Shown here: in pieces, positions 1 to 7,507 of the stretch
How the letters are laid out: every line of letters starts with the position of its first letter
Position numbering within the stretch: the stretch's first letter is position 1
NCBI RefSeq assembly: GCF_021440085.1
Contig: NZ_JAKCPW010000018.1
Coordinates: 1-64,000, forward strand
Reading direction: 5' to 3'
Source of the DNA: Dyadobacter sp. CY261
GTDB taxonomy: Bacteria > Bacteroidota > Bacteroidia > Cytophagales > Spirosomataceae
Length of the DNA: 64,000 nucleotides
Position numbers and translations under genes: made by a program
Notes under the pieces: model-generated
The model's database searches: none
What the model was told of the DNA's origin: nothing
Seen by the model: the letters and a program-made list of their open reading frames with translations, nothing else

Positions 1-175
1 ACGAACCTATCTTTTTGCTCTCTTCATCATGTCAAAGAACGTTGCTCAGCCGTTGCTGAACTTGTGGTCTCGATCATTCTCGCTACCGTTGTTCCTGATT
101 GGGGGTGCAAAAGTAGGACGCTTATTTTTAACATGCAAGTAATAGCCACAAATATTTTTAAATAAATAAAAATAT
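1..175 (-). promoter_or_regulatory. rRNA operon promoter and leader (16S lies beyond the left edge)
   Basis: Read on the minus strand this stretch has a Bacteroidota promoter: TTGC (135-138), a 19-base spacer, then TACTTTTG (108-115), matching TAnnTTTG. An A/T-rich block at about 150-175 could act as an upstream element. About 70 bases downstream the leader carries GTTCTTTGACA (30-40), which resembles the boxA antitermination site found in front of 16S rRNA genes in this phylum. The mature 16S start is not inside the window, so the call rests on promoter plus boxA. A 37-codon open frame on the plus strand (29-142) is judged a chance frame. Confidence 0.75.
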
Positions 176-323
176 ACCCTCGAATCTTTCGGCGTCAGTC
201 ATTCAGTAACAGCGACGAAGATGACAGATAAGACATGAGCGCTATTGATAGTGTAAGTAAACCAGATGCTATCTTCTCTGTCAACGAATGGTCGGGCGAT
301 AGCTGCTGGCGACCGATCCTTCC

Positions 324-1286
324 CTAATTCATACTTTCGAAAATCGATTGATTGGACATCATCATGTTTTTGCGGAACAACGATGGTGACACATTAACCT
401 TTTTACGAAAAAACGTCGTGAAAGCCGACTGTCCCGAAAAACCCAGTCCGTCACTTATTTTGTTGATATCCCAGTCCGTTTGAACTAGCAGGGATTTTGC
501 TTCGTGCAGCAGGCGATCTTGGATATGTTCTCGCAACGTTTTCCCGGTATGATTTTTAATGAGCGCATTCAGGTAGTTGGGGTGAACGTGAAGCTGATCC
601 GCGAATTCGGCAGCTGTTTTCACTTTTACCAGACTGTCATGCTCTTGCACCTGAAAAGAAGATTCCAGCAGGGCTAAAAATCGGTAAATGTAGCCGTAGC
701 TTTCAGACACAGGCATCTCGATCCTGTTTTTGCCTGCGCGTTTACATTCAAGTAGCAAAAGCTGTAATTGTAACATGATGGCTTGCTTTTTATCCTCATC
801 GTTTCCGCGTTCCTCTTTTAGCATTGCGGTGAAGCATCCATGGATCACTGAGGACTGGGTATCCTGCAACTGTACCACGGCCTTATCAGCATGAAAGTAG
901 GGGAACTGCCTTAATAGCTGCAATACATGCTCCGAGTCGTGTCCGAAATATTCGGGATGGATCAGACAGAAATGTCCGCCGGTTTCCTCAGATGTAGTTT
1001 GCCAGGACATAATCTCGTCAGGATGCACAAAGGCAATTTCATTTGGCCCCATTTCATAACGATGAAGTCCGATGGTCAGGGTGCCTGTACCGGAGGTCAT
1101 ATGGAAGATCTTGTAAAATTTTCTGCGATGGGGTGAGATATAATCTTTAATCGGATAGTCGTCTCGATTCTCAATGATAAATTGTCCTGAATTAACTGGA
1201 TAATGCTCCACATTAAGTAACGAGGCCTTATACTCTTCCGCAGCGAATTTTTCGAGTTCGATCCTGGGTATACCGGTATTTTCCAT
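324..1286 (-). CDS. AraC-family transcriptional regulator
   Basis: A 320-residue DNA-binding regulator. The N-terminal two thirds look like a cupin-type sensing domain (HMTSGTGTLTIG, then FVHPDEI). The C-terminal ~100 residues are the double helix-turn-helix of the AraC/XylS family: HPNYLNALIKNHTGKT is the first helix pair and ISDGLGFSGQSAFTTFFRKK the second, ending in the usual P-S-x-F-R-K. An ATG 16 codons further upstream (1334) is possible, but TATATTTA, a plausible -7 element, lies in that stretch, so the internal ATG at 1286 is preferred. It follows the SDR gene on the same strand 137 bases away, a common pairing in which the regulator controls the neighbouring oxidoreductase. The ligand is unknown. 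Confidence 0.88.
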   Translation of the reverse strand: MENTGIPRIELEKFAAEEYKASLLNVEHYPVNSGQFIIENRDDYPIKDYISPHRRKFYKIFHMTSGTGTLTIGLHRYEMGPNEIAFVHPDEIMSWQTTSEETGGHFCLIHPEYFGHDSEHVLQLLRQFPYFHADKAVVQLQDTQSSVIHGCFTAMLKEERGNDEDKKQAIMLQLQLLLLECKRAGKNRIEMPVSESYGYIYRFLALLESSFQVQEHDSLVKVKTAAEFADQLHVHPNYLNALIKNHTGKTLREHIQDRLLHEAKSLLVQTDWDINKISDGLGFSGQSAFTTFFRKKVNVSPSLFRKNMMMSNQSIFESMN

Positions 1287-1423
1287 GTCCACTAATTGTA
1301 TAGTGTAAATATAAGTGATCCCCTTTTTAACCATATAGAGCCCGCATTACAAAATATTCACTGATCATTTAAAGTACCCAACCACCAGGCTGAGCCCCAG
1401 TGGTCGGCAAATACCATGCATTT

Positions 1424-2263
1424 TTAATAATCTGTGGATTTGCTAACGCTTTCAAAAGCTTTCAAATCGTTTTGCAGCATCTCAATTTTGCCGTTGGCCA
1501 TGCCGAATGAATCGGAACCCAGAAACAGATGTAGCGGCCTGGCGTCCATTTCCGCGACCCGGATAAATGCCGCGGCAGCCTTTTCAGGGTCGCCTGGTTG
1601 GTTGCCGATGATTTGCTCGTTATGCATTATTTCAAGGTCGCGCGCTTCCTTGTATGCCGCAATCGGATGGGCTGCGGTGCGCATTGAGCCTTGGAGCAAA
1701 AAATTCGTTTTGAAATAACCTGGATACACAATTGTCGCAGAAATCCCCATTGAGCTTGTTTCGGCTGACAATGCCTCTGTTAAGCCGGCAACCGCAAACT
1801 TGGTAGCATTATAAATACCCCAGCCCGGGAAAGTGCCCATAAAGCCCGCAATGGAAGATATATTGAAAAACGCGCCAGCATTCTTTTCGCGAAATAGCGG
1901 CATTACATTGCGGATCACGTTCAATGTGCCAAACACGTTCACATCGAAGTTCTCGCGGGCTTCTTCGTCACTTAGTTCTTCGAGGGTACCCAGTTGACCA
2001 TAACCGGCATTATTTACCACAATATCAATGGTGCCGAATTTGCTCACAATATGCTTCACAGCCTCGCCGACCGCATTGTTGTCATTCAAATCAACTTGAA
2101 GTGGGAGAAAAAGATCACCGGCGAAACCCACTTCGTTTTGTAGGACCTGTGCATTTCGTGAAGTTGCTGCAACCTTGTACCCTTGATTTAGAAGGCGTTT
2201 TACCAATGCTAACCCCAATCCCTTAGAGGCTCCTGTGACGAACCATACTTTTTTTATTTCCAT
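1424..2263 (-). CDS. SDR-family NAD(P)-dependent oxidoreductase
   Basis: A classical short-chain dehydrogenase of 279 residues, cytoplasmic, with a Rossmann fold. The cofactor loop TGASKGLG starts at residue 10, NNAG is at 84-87, the catalytic Ser is in NISSIAG near 136, and Tyr151/Lys155 form the YxxxK pair (YNATK). The C-terminal part is longer than the 250-residue minimum and resembles the group often annotated as SDR 'oxidoreductase' next to AraC regulators. The substrate cannot be read from sequence. An ATG at 2305 is in frame, but CACCTTTG (2288-2295, minus strand), a near match to the -7 element, lies between the two ATGs, so translation probably begins at 2263. Confidence 0.9.
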   Translation of the reverse strand: MEIKKVWFVTGASKGLGLALVKRLLNQGYKVAATSRNAQVLQNEVGFAGDLFLPLQVDLNDNNAVGEAVKHIVSKFGTIDIVVNNAGYGQLGTLEELSDEEARENFDVNVFGTLNVIRNVMPLFREKNAGAFFNISSIAGFMGTFPGWGIYNATKFAVAGLTEALSAETSSMGISATIVYPGYFKTNFLLQGSMRTAAHPIAAYKEARDLEIMHNEQIIGNQPGDPEKAAAAFIRVAEMDARPLHLFLGSDSFGMANGKIEMLQNDLKAFESVSKSTDY

Positions 2264-2459
2264 GATTTCCTTTGTTTTTATATGATACAAAGGTGGCATG
2301 GACAAGGTAGCCGGAGTTTGTTCAGAAGAAAGCAGTATTTGTTAGTTTCAAAGATTCCTCAAATTATGATGCGGATGCGGTCATTTGTAGGGAAGGGAGA
2401 AACCTTCGGTTGTTCACCGCTTCAATGAATAATCGTGCTCAACACGTAATCGTATTTGC

Positions 2460-2891
2460 TCAGGAACCGGTTGAGCGCATTTCTGTTTTCATCACTACCA
2501 ACGTTTTCCCCTTTTCTACGATATAGGTCGCCAGTTCTACGGCTTTATTTTTACCGACATTTTTAGCCTGATGGTTTTTCCCTGCCGGAATAAAAAGCAC
2601 ATCGCCGGCGCTGAGCGTAACCGGTTTTTCGCCTTCGATCTGATACTCGAATGTGCCTTCCAGCACATAAATCACTTCTTCTCCCGGATGCGAATGCATT
2701 CCGAATTGAATACCCGGCTCAAATGCGATACTTGCCTGTATGGTTTCGTAGCCAGGGACACTAATGTCATGTCTTTGATGATTAATTCGTGTTATGCCTG
2801 TTTGTTGGGCAAAAGTGGCAACGGGCGCTAAGAAGGAACCTAATGCAAAAACCAAAGTGGTTGCCAGTAGGGATTTTTGATATCTTTTCAT
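2460..2891 (-). CDS. Secreted cupin-domain protein
   Basis: A 143-residue protein with a clear signal peptide (MKRYQKSLLATTLVFALG, cleavage after ATFAQ) and one cupin barrel. The first cupin motif is visible as GMHSHPGEEVIYVLEG, with two His and one Glu as metal ligands; the second as GDVLFIPAGKNHQAKN, supplying the last His. It is therefore probably a periplasmic single-domain metal-binding cupin. The open frame runs 49 codons further upstream into the epoxide hydrolase gene, but only the ATG at 2891 begins a signal peptide. It sits 55 bases downstream of the epoxide hydrolase on the same strand and both products are exported, so they are likely co-transcribed. Enzymatic activity is unknown. 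Confidence 0.85.
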   Translation of the reverse strand: MKRYQKSLLATTLVFALGSFLAPVATFAQQTGITRINHQRHDISVPGYETIQASIAFEPGIQFGMHSHPGEEVIYVLEGTFEYQIEGEKPVTLSAGDVLFIPAGKNHQAKNVGKNKAVELATYIVEKGKTLVVMKTEMRSTGS

Positions 2892-2946
2892 TGTCTTATT
2901 GGTTTGGATTTTAAATGGGCAACCGATAGTCGAGCTGCCCTTGTAA

Positions 2947-4239
2947 CTAGCGAAGAGAATTGAATGCGGCGCGTAATTCCTGTGTAAATAGTTCAGGCTG
3001 CTCCCAGGCGGCAAAGTGACCGCCCCTATCCACTTCATGGAAATAGATCAGGTTTTTATAGGCTCGGCGTGCCCAGCTTTCGGGAGAGGCGTAGACGTCC
3101 TGCGGAAATGTGGTAACGGCAACGGGTATGGTAATCTGGTCGGATTTCATAATACCAGCACTGATAAGGCTGATTTTTCGGTTTTCCCAATAAATCTGGG
3201 CGGAAGAAGAAGCGGTATTGGTCAGCCAGTAAAGAGAAATATCATCCAGCACCTGGTCTCTGGTCGGCAGCTGTTTGGGATCATGCCCATAGGACCAATT
3301 TTCAAAACCCGGATGCAGGAAGATCCAAGACGCAAGCCCTACCGGTGAATCTGTCAGGCCATAGCTAACCCCCTGCGGCCTTGCCTCCATCGTGGTCTTG
3401 TAGATGAAGCCTCCGCTCCTGATCGCATTATTCAATTGTTTGAATGCAGCACTTTCCTTCTCGGAAAACCCTTCCGGAACAGCGTTTCCTCCCAAAGCCT
3501 TTCCTGCCTCATTGGGTAACGTTGCGGGTAAATTGCTATGGATACCCAGTAACCCTTTGGGAGCCAGCATGGCCATGGAGTGGACGATCCCAGCGCCCCA
3601 GTCTCCACCCTGGGCAACATAACGGTCGTACCCCAGACGCTGCATCAGCACAATCCAGGCTTTCGCGATACGGTCGTTGTTCCAGCCTTCCTCGGTCGGT
3701 TTACCGGAAAAACCAAAGCCTGGCAAGGATGGGATAATGAGGTCAAATGCATCCTGAGCATTTCCTCCATGAGCTGTCGGATTGGTCAGCGGCTCGATTA
3801 CACCCATAAATTCAAAGACCGATCCAGGCCAGCCATGGCTTAAAATTAGCGGCATTGCATCCTTATGTTTTGATTCAATATGGATGAAATGGATATCGAC
3901 GCCATCAATCCTTGTAACAAACTGCGGATAGGCGTTCAACCTGGCTTCTGCCTTCCTCCAGTCATAGCCTGTTCCCCAATACCCGGCAAGCTCCTGTACC
4001 TTGGCAAGATTTGCTCCCTGAGAACCATCTTTGACCAGTTCCTTTGTCGGCCATTTAGTAGCCATAATGCGGCTCTGCAGATCCCTGATCTGAGAATCTG
4101 GGATATTTACCTTGAATGGACGTATGCGCTCATCATCTATATTTTCTGCTTTTGAATTTCCCTGTGCGCCTGCGAGTGCAACCGGCACCATCAGTGCTGC
4201 TGTGAGCACCAGTCGGGCGAAACTGTTTAAAGTTTTCAT
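2947..4239 (-). CDS. Secreted epoxide hydrolase-family alpha/beta hydrolase
   Basis: A 430-residue alpha/beta hydrolase with a signal peptide (first ~26 residues, AGA/QG) and the N-terminal epoxide-hydrolase (EHN) region at about 40-150, beginning IRPFKVNIPDSQI. The oxyanion motif HGWPGS is at 135-140, the nucleophile is Asp213 in QGGDWGAG, and the catalytic His is His408 in RGGHFAAWEQP. This Asp nucleophile separates it from esterases and fits microsomal-type epoxide hydrolases, which open epoxides through an ester intermediate. Many bacterial members of this group have no known substrate. It leads a probable two-gene unit with the cupin. An 11-bp inverted repeat 80 bases upstream may be its operator. 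Confidence 0.88.
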   Translation of the reverse strand: MKTLNSFARLVLTAALMVPVALAGAQGNSKAENIDDERIRPFKVNIPDSQIRDLQSRIMATKWPTKELVKDGSQGANLAKVQELAGYWGTGYDWRKAEARLNAYPQFVTRIDGVDIHFIHIESKHKDAMPLILSHGWPGSVFEFMGVIEPLTNPTAHGGNAQDAFDLIIPSLPGFGFSGKPTEEGWNNDRIAKAWIVLMQRLGYDRYVAQGGDWGAGIVHSMAMLAPKGLLGIHSNLPATLPNEAGKALGGNAVPEGFSEKESAAFKQLNNAIRSGGFIYKTTMEARPQGVSYGLTDSPVGLASWIFLHPGFENWSYGHDPKQLPTRDQVLDDISLYWLTNTASSSAQIYWENRKISLISAGIMKSDQITIPVAVTTFPQDVYASPESWARRAYKNLIYFHEVDRGGHFAAWEQPELFTQELRAAFNSLR

Positions 4240-4317
4240 TTCATTCGAATTTTTCTGGGCCCTGTGGATTTTTTGATATTTTCCATTGTCTTAATCTGTG
4301 TAACTGATCATTGAAAG

Positions 4318-4345
4318 CTAAAAGTGACCAGTCAGTCACTTTTAG
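4318..4345. promoter_or_regulatory. Inverted repeat, candidate TetR-type operator
   Basis: CTAAAAGTGAC and GTCACTTTTAG form a perfect 11-bp inverted repeat around a 6-base centre. The core TGACCAGTCAGTCA resembles operators of TetR-family repressors. It lies 80 bases upstream of the epoxide hydrolase start and 33 bases beyond the end of ohr, so it could instead be a hairpin ending ohr transcription, though no long T-run follows. No TetR gene is in the window. Confidence 0.45.
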
Positions 4346-4378
4346 GATAAAAAACAAAGAGCGCTTTATGCTCGATTT

Positions 4379-4810
4379 CTAGATGATATTGGTCTCGACT
4401 TTAATATTGCCGCGGATGGCTTTCGAGTAGGGACATAGGGTGTGCGCGTGTTCGGCAATTGCAATTGCGTCATCATCGTAAATACCGGGCAGGCTGATGT
4501 TCAGGCGGGCTTGTAATGAATATCCTTCTGTTTCTGAGAGTACCAGGTCTACATCAGTGGTAATATTTGAATCTGCGGAAAGCCTAAGGCCTTTGGCAGC
4601 AGCCGCTTTTCCTAATGCACCCAAAAAACATGCGGACCATCCCGCGGCAAATAGCTGTTCGGGATTGGTGCCTTCACCTCTTCCGCCCGGAGGGGTTAGT
4701 TTAATGTCTAAACGGCCATCTGTACTTTTCGATGCGCCTTCACGACCTCCTGTGGTATTTGTTGTCGCCGTGTACACGACTTTCTGTGCAGCAATATGTG
4801 AATTTTCCAT
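4379..4810 (-). CDS. ohr: Organic hydroperoxide resistance protein, Ohr/OsmC family
   Basis: A 143-residue thiol peroxidase, the usual length for Ohr. The two redox cysteines are Cys61 in AAGWSACFLGAL and Cys125 in HTLCPYSKA. Arg23 (GGREG) and Glu51 (NPEQLF) match the residues that hold the catalytic thiolate. Ohr reduces organic and lipid hydroperoxides using lipoylated partners in the cytoplasm. The -7 element TACCTTTG lies about 55 bases upstream. Upstream and divergent is the remnant of an AraC-type regulator. No OhrR (MarR-type) gene is adjacent. Confidence 0.93.
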   Translation of the reverse strand: MENSHIAAQKVVYTATTNTTGGREGASKSTDGRLDIKLTPPGGRGEGTNPEQLFAAGWSACFLGALGKAAAAKGLRLSADSNITTDVDLVLSETEGYSLQARLNISLPGIYDDDAIAIAEHAHTLCPYSKAIRGNIKVETNII

Positions 4811-4861
4811 GTTCTGTATTTTAATTGTTTAATTGAATTCGTGATGAACTTTTTTACGAAG

Positions 4862-4869
4862 CAAAGGTA
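4862..4869 (-). promoter_or_regulatory. -7 element of the ohr promoter
   Basis: On the minus strand the bases read TACCTTTG, an exact match to TAnnTTTG, 52-59 bases ahead of the ohr ATG. A convincing -33 TTG at the usual spacing is not obvious, so only the -7 box is claimed. Confidence 0.5.
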
Positions 4870-4971
4870 GGATGGCGCAGATTCGCTAGCGGGGATAAAA
4901 CAGCCGAAATAGGCAAAGTTGCGGGTGAAATAGACAGGACCGGCAACCCCCGGTGTCGCATTGTAATAAAT

Positions 4972-5289
4972 GACCGTCGTCTTCTTTCTCCCTTTGTCAT
5001 TTCTGCTCCTGAGCCCTACCGTGCGGAAAGCTACGCAATCGCGTATATAAGGGAGGGTGAGGTTAAGCTCAACGTCGGTTTGTCCGCCTGGCATGTGGTT
5101 GCCCCGTCTATTATTACGCTGGCGCCATCGGATATACGTTTTTTTCCAAAAGCAGCGAGCTGCTGAAAAACCCTCACGGTCTCGCAGGTCGCCGAGATGC
5201 TCAATTTTTCCGATCAGTCTGTGTTCGGGAAATTCTTCCGCGCCAATACCGGGCTGTCGCCAGTTCAATACCGAAAGAAAATCAAGTAA
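4972..5289 (+). pseudogene. AraC-family regulator remnant with internal deletion
   Basis: Two parts of one AraC-type regulator lie in the same frame with the middle missing. The first part (to 5163) matches the N-terminal sensing domain: RRLLSPFVISAPEPYRAES, YAIAYIREGEVKLNVGL, then IITLAPSDIRFFP. A TGA stop follows at 5164-5166. The second part (from about 5173) is the last helix-turn-helix: VSQVAEMLNFSDQSVFGKFF, then TGLSPVQYRKK and a TAA at 5287. About 130-150 residues (rest of the sensor, linker, first HTH) are absent. There is no clear start codon. The protein cannot work as a regulator. It is divergent from ohr. Confidence 0.7.
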
Positions 5290-5411
5290 TATTTCTCACT
5301 TCCATTGAGTACCATTTTGGGCCATTTCGACGAATGTCGAGGTATTTCAGCCTACAATATTTCCCCATTTTAAGGGAATTTTGCCATACAAAACATTAAA
5401 AACGTTTGGAT

Positions 5412-5513
5412 TATGGCAAAGTCAACAGTCTGTCGCTGCGCACGGAGCTGCTCGATGCCGATAATCTCTCTCAGGAATCCAGGTTCAACCTCGTCAAGGC
5501 CCGAACCGACGCA
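5412..5513 (+). pseudogene. TolC-like outer-membrane efflux protein fragment
   Basis: A short open stretch reads YGKVNSLSLRTELLDADN followed by LSQESRFNLVKARTDA, which resembles the C-terminal coiled-coil segment of TolC/OprM-type efflux proteins (LLDA, then a long helix with RFNL). A stop codon lies only five codons upstream and the similarity ends abruptly at 5513. It is an isolated fragment without start, barrel or lipid anchor. The match is short, so the family call is moderate. Confidence 0.45.
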
Positions 5514-5574
5514 AAATGTAGCCACTCGCGCCGCAAAGCACTCATGCGTGGCAAGTGGCGGAACTAAACTATCC

Positions 5575-5739
5575 AATTATATTTATTATGATGAAGATCG
5601 AACAGCAAGAAGAGTTGCCGGAACCAGCGGGGGCTTGGGAACGATGGGCTTTGCATTGCCTGCCGCCATAGGTGCCAAGTTCGGAGCCCCACACCGGGAT
5701 GTGATTGCCATTGCGGGCGACAGTGGGTTTCAGATGACC
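5575..5739 (+). pseudogene. Acetolactate synthase large-subunit (TPP-enzyme) fragment
   Basis: About 55 residues match the C-terminal TPP-binding domain of acetolactate-synthase-type enzymes: VAGTSGGLGTMGFALPAAIG, then AKFGAPHRDVIAIAGDSGFQMT split by nothing else. The family's GDG start of the cofactor motif reads GDS here. Similarity begins near YIYYDEDRTARR and stops after QMT; the next bases lead into the mug remnant in the same frame. A 144-residue open frame that spans this region (5413-5847) is therefore a composite of three unrelated pieces. Confidence 0.65.
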
Positions 5740-5778
5740 CATATGAAGGTTAACAAAGCAATAAACGAATCGGCAGCA

Positions 5779-6077
5779 ATGCTGCCGGACATCCTGGCAG
5801 AAAATCTGACCGCAGTTTTCTGTGGGATCAATCCTGGCCTGAAATGAATGCCTATAAGCCCCGGTACATTGCATTCCTTGGGAAGGCTGCATACCAAGGC
5901 TTCTTTCAGAAAAAAGATGTCATCTGGGGAATTCAAGAGCATGATATCGCAGGGGCGACCGTTTGGGTCCTCCCTAATCCAAGTGGGCTGAACCGCAGTT
6001 TTTCATTAGCGGCGCTGGTAGATGCATATGAGAAATTCCGGCACGCTCTAGTGCGGAAGACTACTCAGCACTCTTGA
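5779..6077 (+). pseudogene. mug: G/U mismatch-specific DNA glycosylase (Mug) with internal deletion
   Basis: The first 22 codons (ATG at 5779) give MLPDILAENLTAVFCGINPG, the conserved N-terminus of Mug including the GINPG active-site motif. The frame then ends at 5847, and a second frame from 5844 continues as YKPRYIAFLGKAAYQ, WGIQEHDI, then VWVLPNPSGLNRS, which is the C-terminal half with its own substrate-binding motif NPSG. Roughly 70 residues between the halves are missing and the frames do not match. Mug removes uracil or ethenocytosine from mispairs; this copy should be inactive. Whether an intact copy exists elsewhere cannot be seen. Confidence 0.78.
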
Positions 6078-6278
6078 TTAATTACGCCGCGCGATGAAAC
6101 CTGGGACGCCCGTATTGACGACGTTGTTGAATCTCTGTCTCGTTTGAATGCGATTGATCTCGTCATTTGCGTCATCCGGCAGGGGAGAAATATCAAAAAT
6201 TTCTTTTGCCCTATCCATCGTTTTTGGCGTGGTAAGTAAAACCGTGCCTCGCTGGATCGCCCAGGTCTGCCAATCCGC
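6078..6278 (-). pseudogene. Aldo/keto reductase C-terminal fragment
   Basis: On the minus strand one frame reads WAIQRGTVLLTTPKTMDRAK, EIFDISPLPDDANDEINRIQ, then NNVVNTGVPGFIARRN and a TAA stop. This is the last ~65 residues of an aldo/keto reductase (the IQRG segment and the cofactor-binding loop after it). A stop codon (TAA) stands immediately upstream of the matched region, so the barrel and catalytic Tyr/Lys/His are missing. It closes a run of five remnants between ohr and the VOC gene. Confidence 0.65.
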
Positions 6279-6399
6279 ATGTTATGCCGGCCAACGTAAT
6301 ACCTTTTAAAAATGGTCTGGTTGGCCTATCCTACATAGACAGTCGATTTCAGTTCCTGACGTACTCCTTCATTCTCATAAACTGCACTACCGCACGCGC

Positions 6400-6780
6400 T
6401 CAATTCCCCCCTGGCGTAAAAAAATTAATGAGATTGCCGTCCGGATCTCGAAAAAGGAGGGAGCGGTTCCCCCAAGGCATTGTCGTCGGTTTTTGTACAA
6501 GGGCTTTACCAAGATAGTCAGCTAGTCTTTCGTAATGCGCGTCCACATCGTCAACACGGAATTCAAGAATTACAGAGCGGTTTGCGGCGGGTGAAGCTAT
6601 GCTTTCTCCGCCAAATAGTTGCAAAGTACGCGTGCTGCCAATGGCAAGGACAGCCACTGGCGTGCGGAACTCAGCGAAATCTTCGGTGTACCTGTTAGCA
6701 GGAAAGCCAGTGACTTGCTCGTAAAAATCAATAAGGTGGTCAATATTGGCAGTAATGATTCGGGCTGAAATGAATGTCAT
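6400..6780 (-). CDS. VOC-superfamily (glyoxalase/bleomycin-resistance fold) protein
   Basis: A 126-residue cytoplasmic protein with two beta-alpha-beta-beta-beta units. Visible signatures are DFYEQVTGFPANRY near the start, EFRTPVAVLAIGS in the middle and the terminal SLLFRDPDGNLINFFTP typical of this family. It may bind a metal and act on a small molecule, but the fold covers many activities and none can be assigned. The frame is open 54 codons further upstream, but the ATG at 6780 begins the domain. A 16-bp palindrome lies 76-91 bases upstream. It follows the AKR remnant in map order and stands alone as a transcript. Confidence 0.82.
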   Translation of the reverse strand: MTFISARIITANIDHLIDFYEQVTGFPANRYTEDFAEFRTPVAVLAIGSTRTLQLFGGESIASPAANRSVILEFRVDDVDAHYERLADYLGKALVQKPTTMPWGNRSLLFRDPDGNLINFFTPGGN

Positions 6781-6855
6781 GGATGCATCGGTTAGTGTTT
6801 GATTCCTCAAAGAAACAATTACAAAATGACAGCAGTATGTCAGCAGCAATGGCGC

Positions 6856-6871
6856 ATGTAAAATTTTACAT
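6856..6871. promoter_or_regulatory. 16-bp perfect palindrome, candidate operator
   Basis: ATGTAAAATTTTACAT is a perfect palindrome in the leader of the VOC gene and within 200 bases of the divergent lipoprotein gene. The length and A/T-rich centre fit a dimeric repressor site. No adjacent regulator is present. Confidence 0.4.
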
Positions 6872-7061
6872 ACCGCATTTCCATTCTTTTTTGGAATAAA
6901 AGTACCACTATCCCAAATGTCTCTTTTGGTAACTAAATCCACCTTGATACCACCCGGATGTTTTTGATTAATAGATATTTACACCGAATAATAACTTAAG
7001 AATCACGAGTTGTCGATGAGTGCCAAATAATGTTATTTTTAAGAAAACGTAAACTTCCTCT

Positions 7062-7493
7062 ATGAAAAAACGATACTTCATTTTCCTGTTATGGGCGCTG
7101 GTATCCTGCAAGAAAGACAATGCACGCCCCCTCTCTGAGCAAATTCAGAAAGTATGGCAGGCCGGAGTTGTGAAAGAAGGTGCTATTACCGTGTTTACCA
7201 AGGGTGCCGCCTCAAATGCCAAACCTGGTTACAGCCAGTACCGTCTCGATCTGAGTTCGCCGACGTTAGTCAAACTGACTGACTTTGATGCCAATACTTT
7301 TGCAGGTACGTGGGAATTATCTGCTGATCAGAAGATGCTTATTCTCAAAGGACTATCACCGCAACCATCCGGCACAAACGGGCTTATCGAATTTTCCATC
7401 GGTTCGGCAAGCGACAAAACGCTAACAATTACTCGCCTGACTGCAAGCGTGAAGACCGGCGGTACAATAAACACCTATGATCTCACTAACTAA
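7062..7493 (+). CDS. Small lipoprotein of unknown function
   Basis: A 143-residue protein with a lipoprotein signal: basic start, hydrophobic FIFLLWALVS and lipobox Cys16 followed by KKD. The mature part alternates beta-strand-like stretches (YRLDLSSPTLVKLTDF, GTWELSADQKMLILKGL, KTLTITRLTASVKTGG) and ends TINTYDLTN, which looks like a lipocalin-like or small beta-barrel fold of the sort seen in many Bacteroidota surface lipoproteins. It is 14 bases upstream of the secreted HExxH protein on the same strand, so the two are probably co-transcribed and may act together at the cell surface. No enzyme motif is visible. Confidence 0.75.
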   Translation: MKKRYFIFLLWALVSCKKDNARPLSEQIQKVWQAGVVKEGAITVFTKGAASNAKPGYSQYRLDLSSPTLVKLTDFDANTFAGTWELSADQKMLILKGLSPQPSGTNGLIEFSIGSASDKTLTITRLTASVKTGGTINTYDLTN

Positions 7494-7507
7494 CCTGAAA
7501 AGTAGAG

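Noticed and set aside
29..142. Short plus-strand ORF at the left edge
   Set aside because: It lies exactly on the rRNA promoter and boxA leader; such spurious frames are common there.
4708..5268. 186-codon minus-strand frame upstream of ohr
   Set aside because: It covers the ohr start and promoter and the AraC remnant on the other strand; no recognisable domain.
5413..5847. A single 144-residue gene
   Set aside because: Its three parts belong to different proteins or frames (TolC-like in another frame, acetolactate synthase, Mug start), so it is a composite of remnants.
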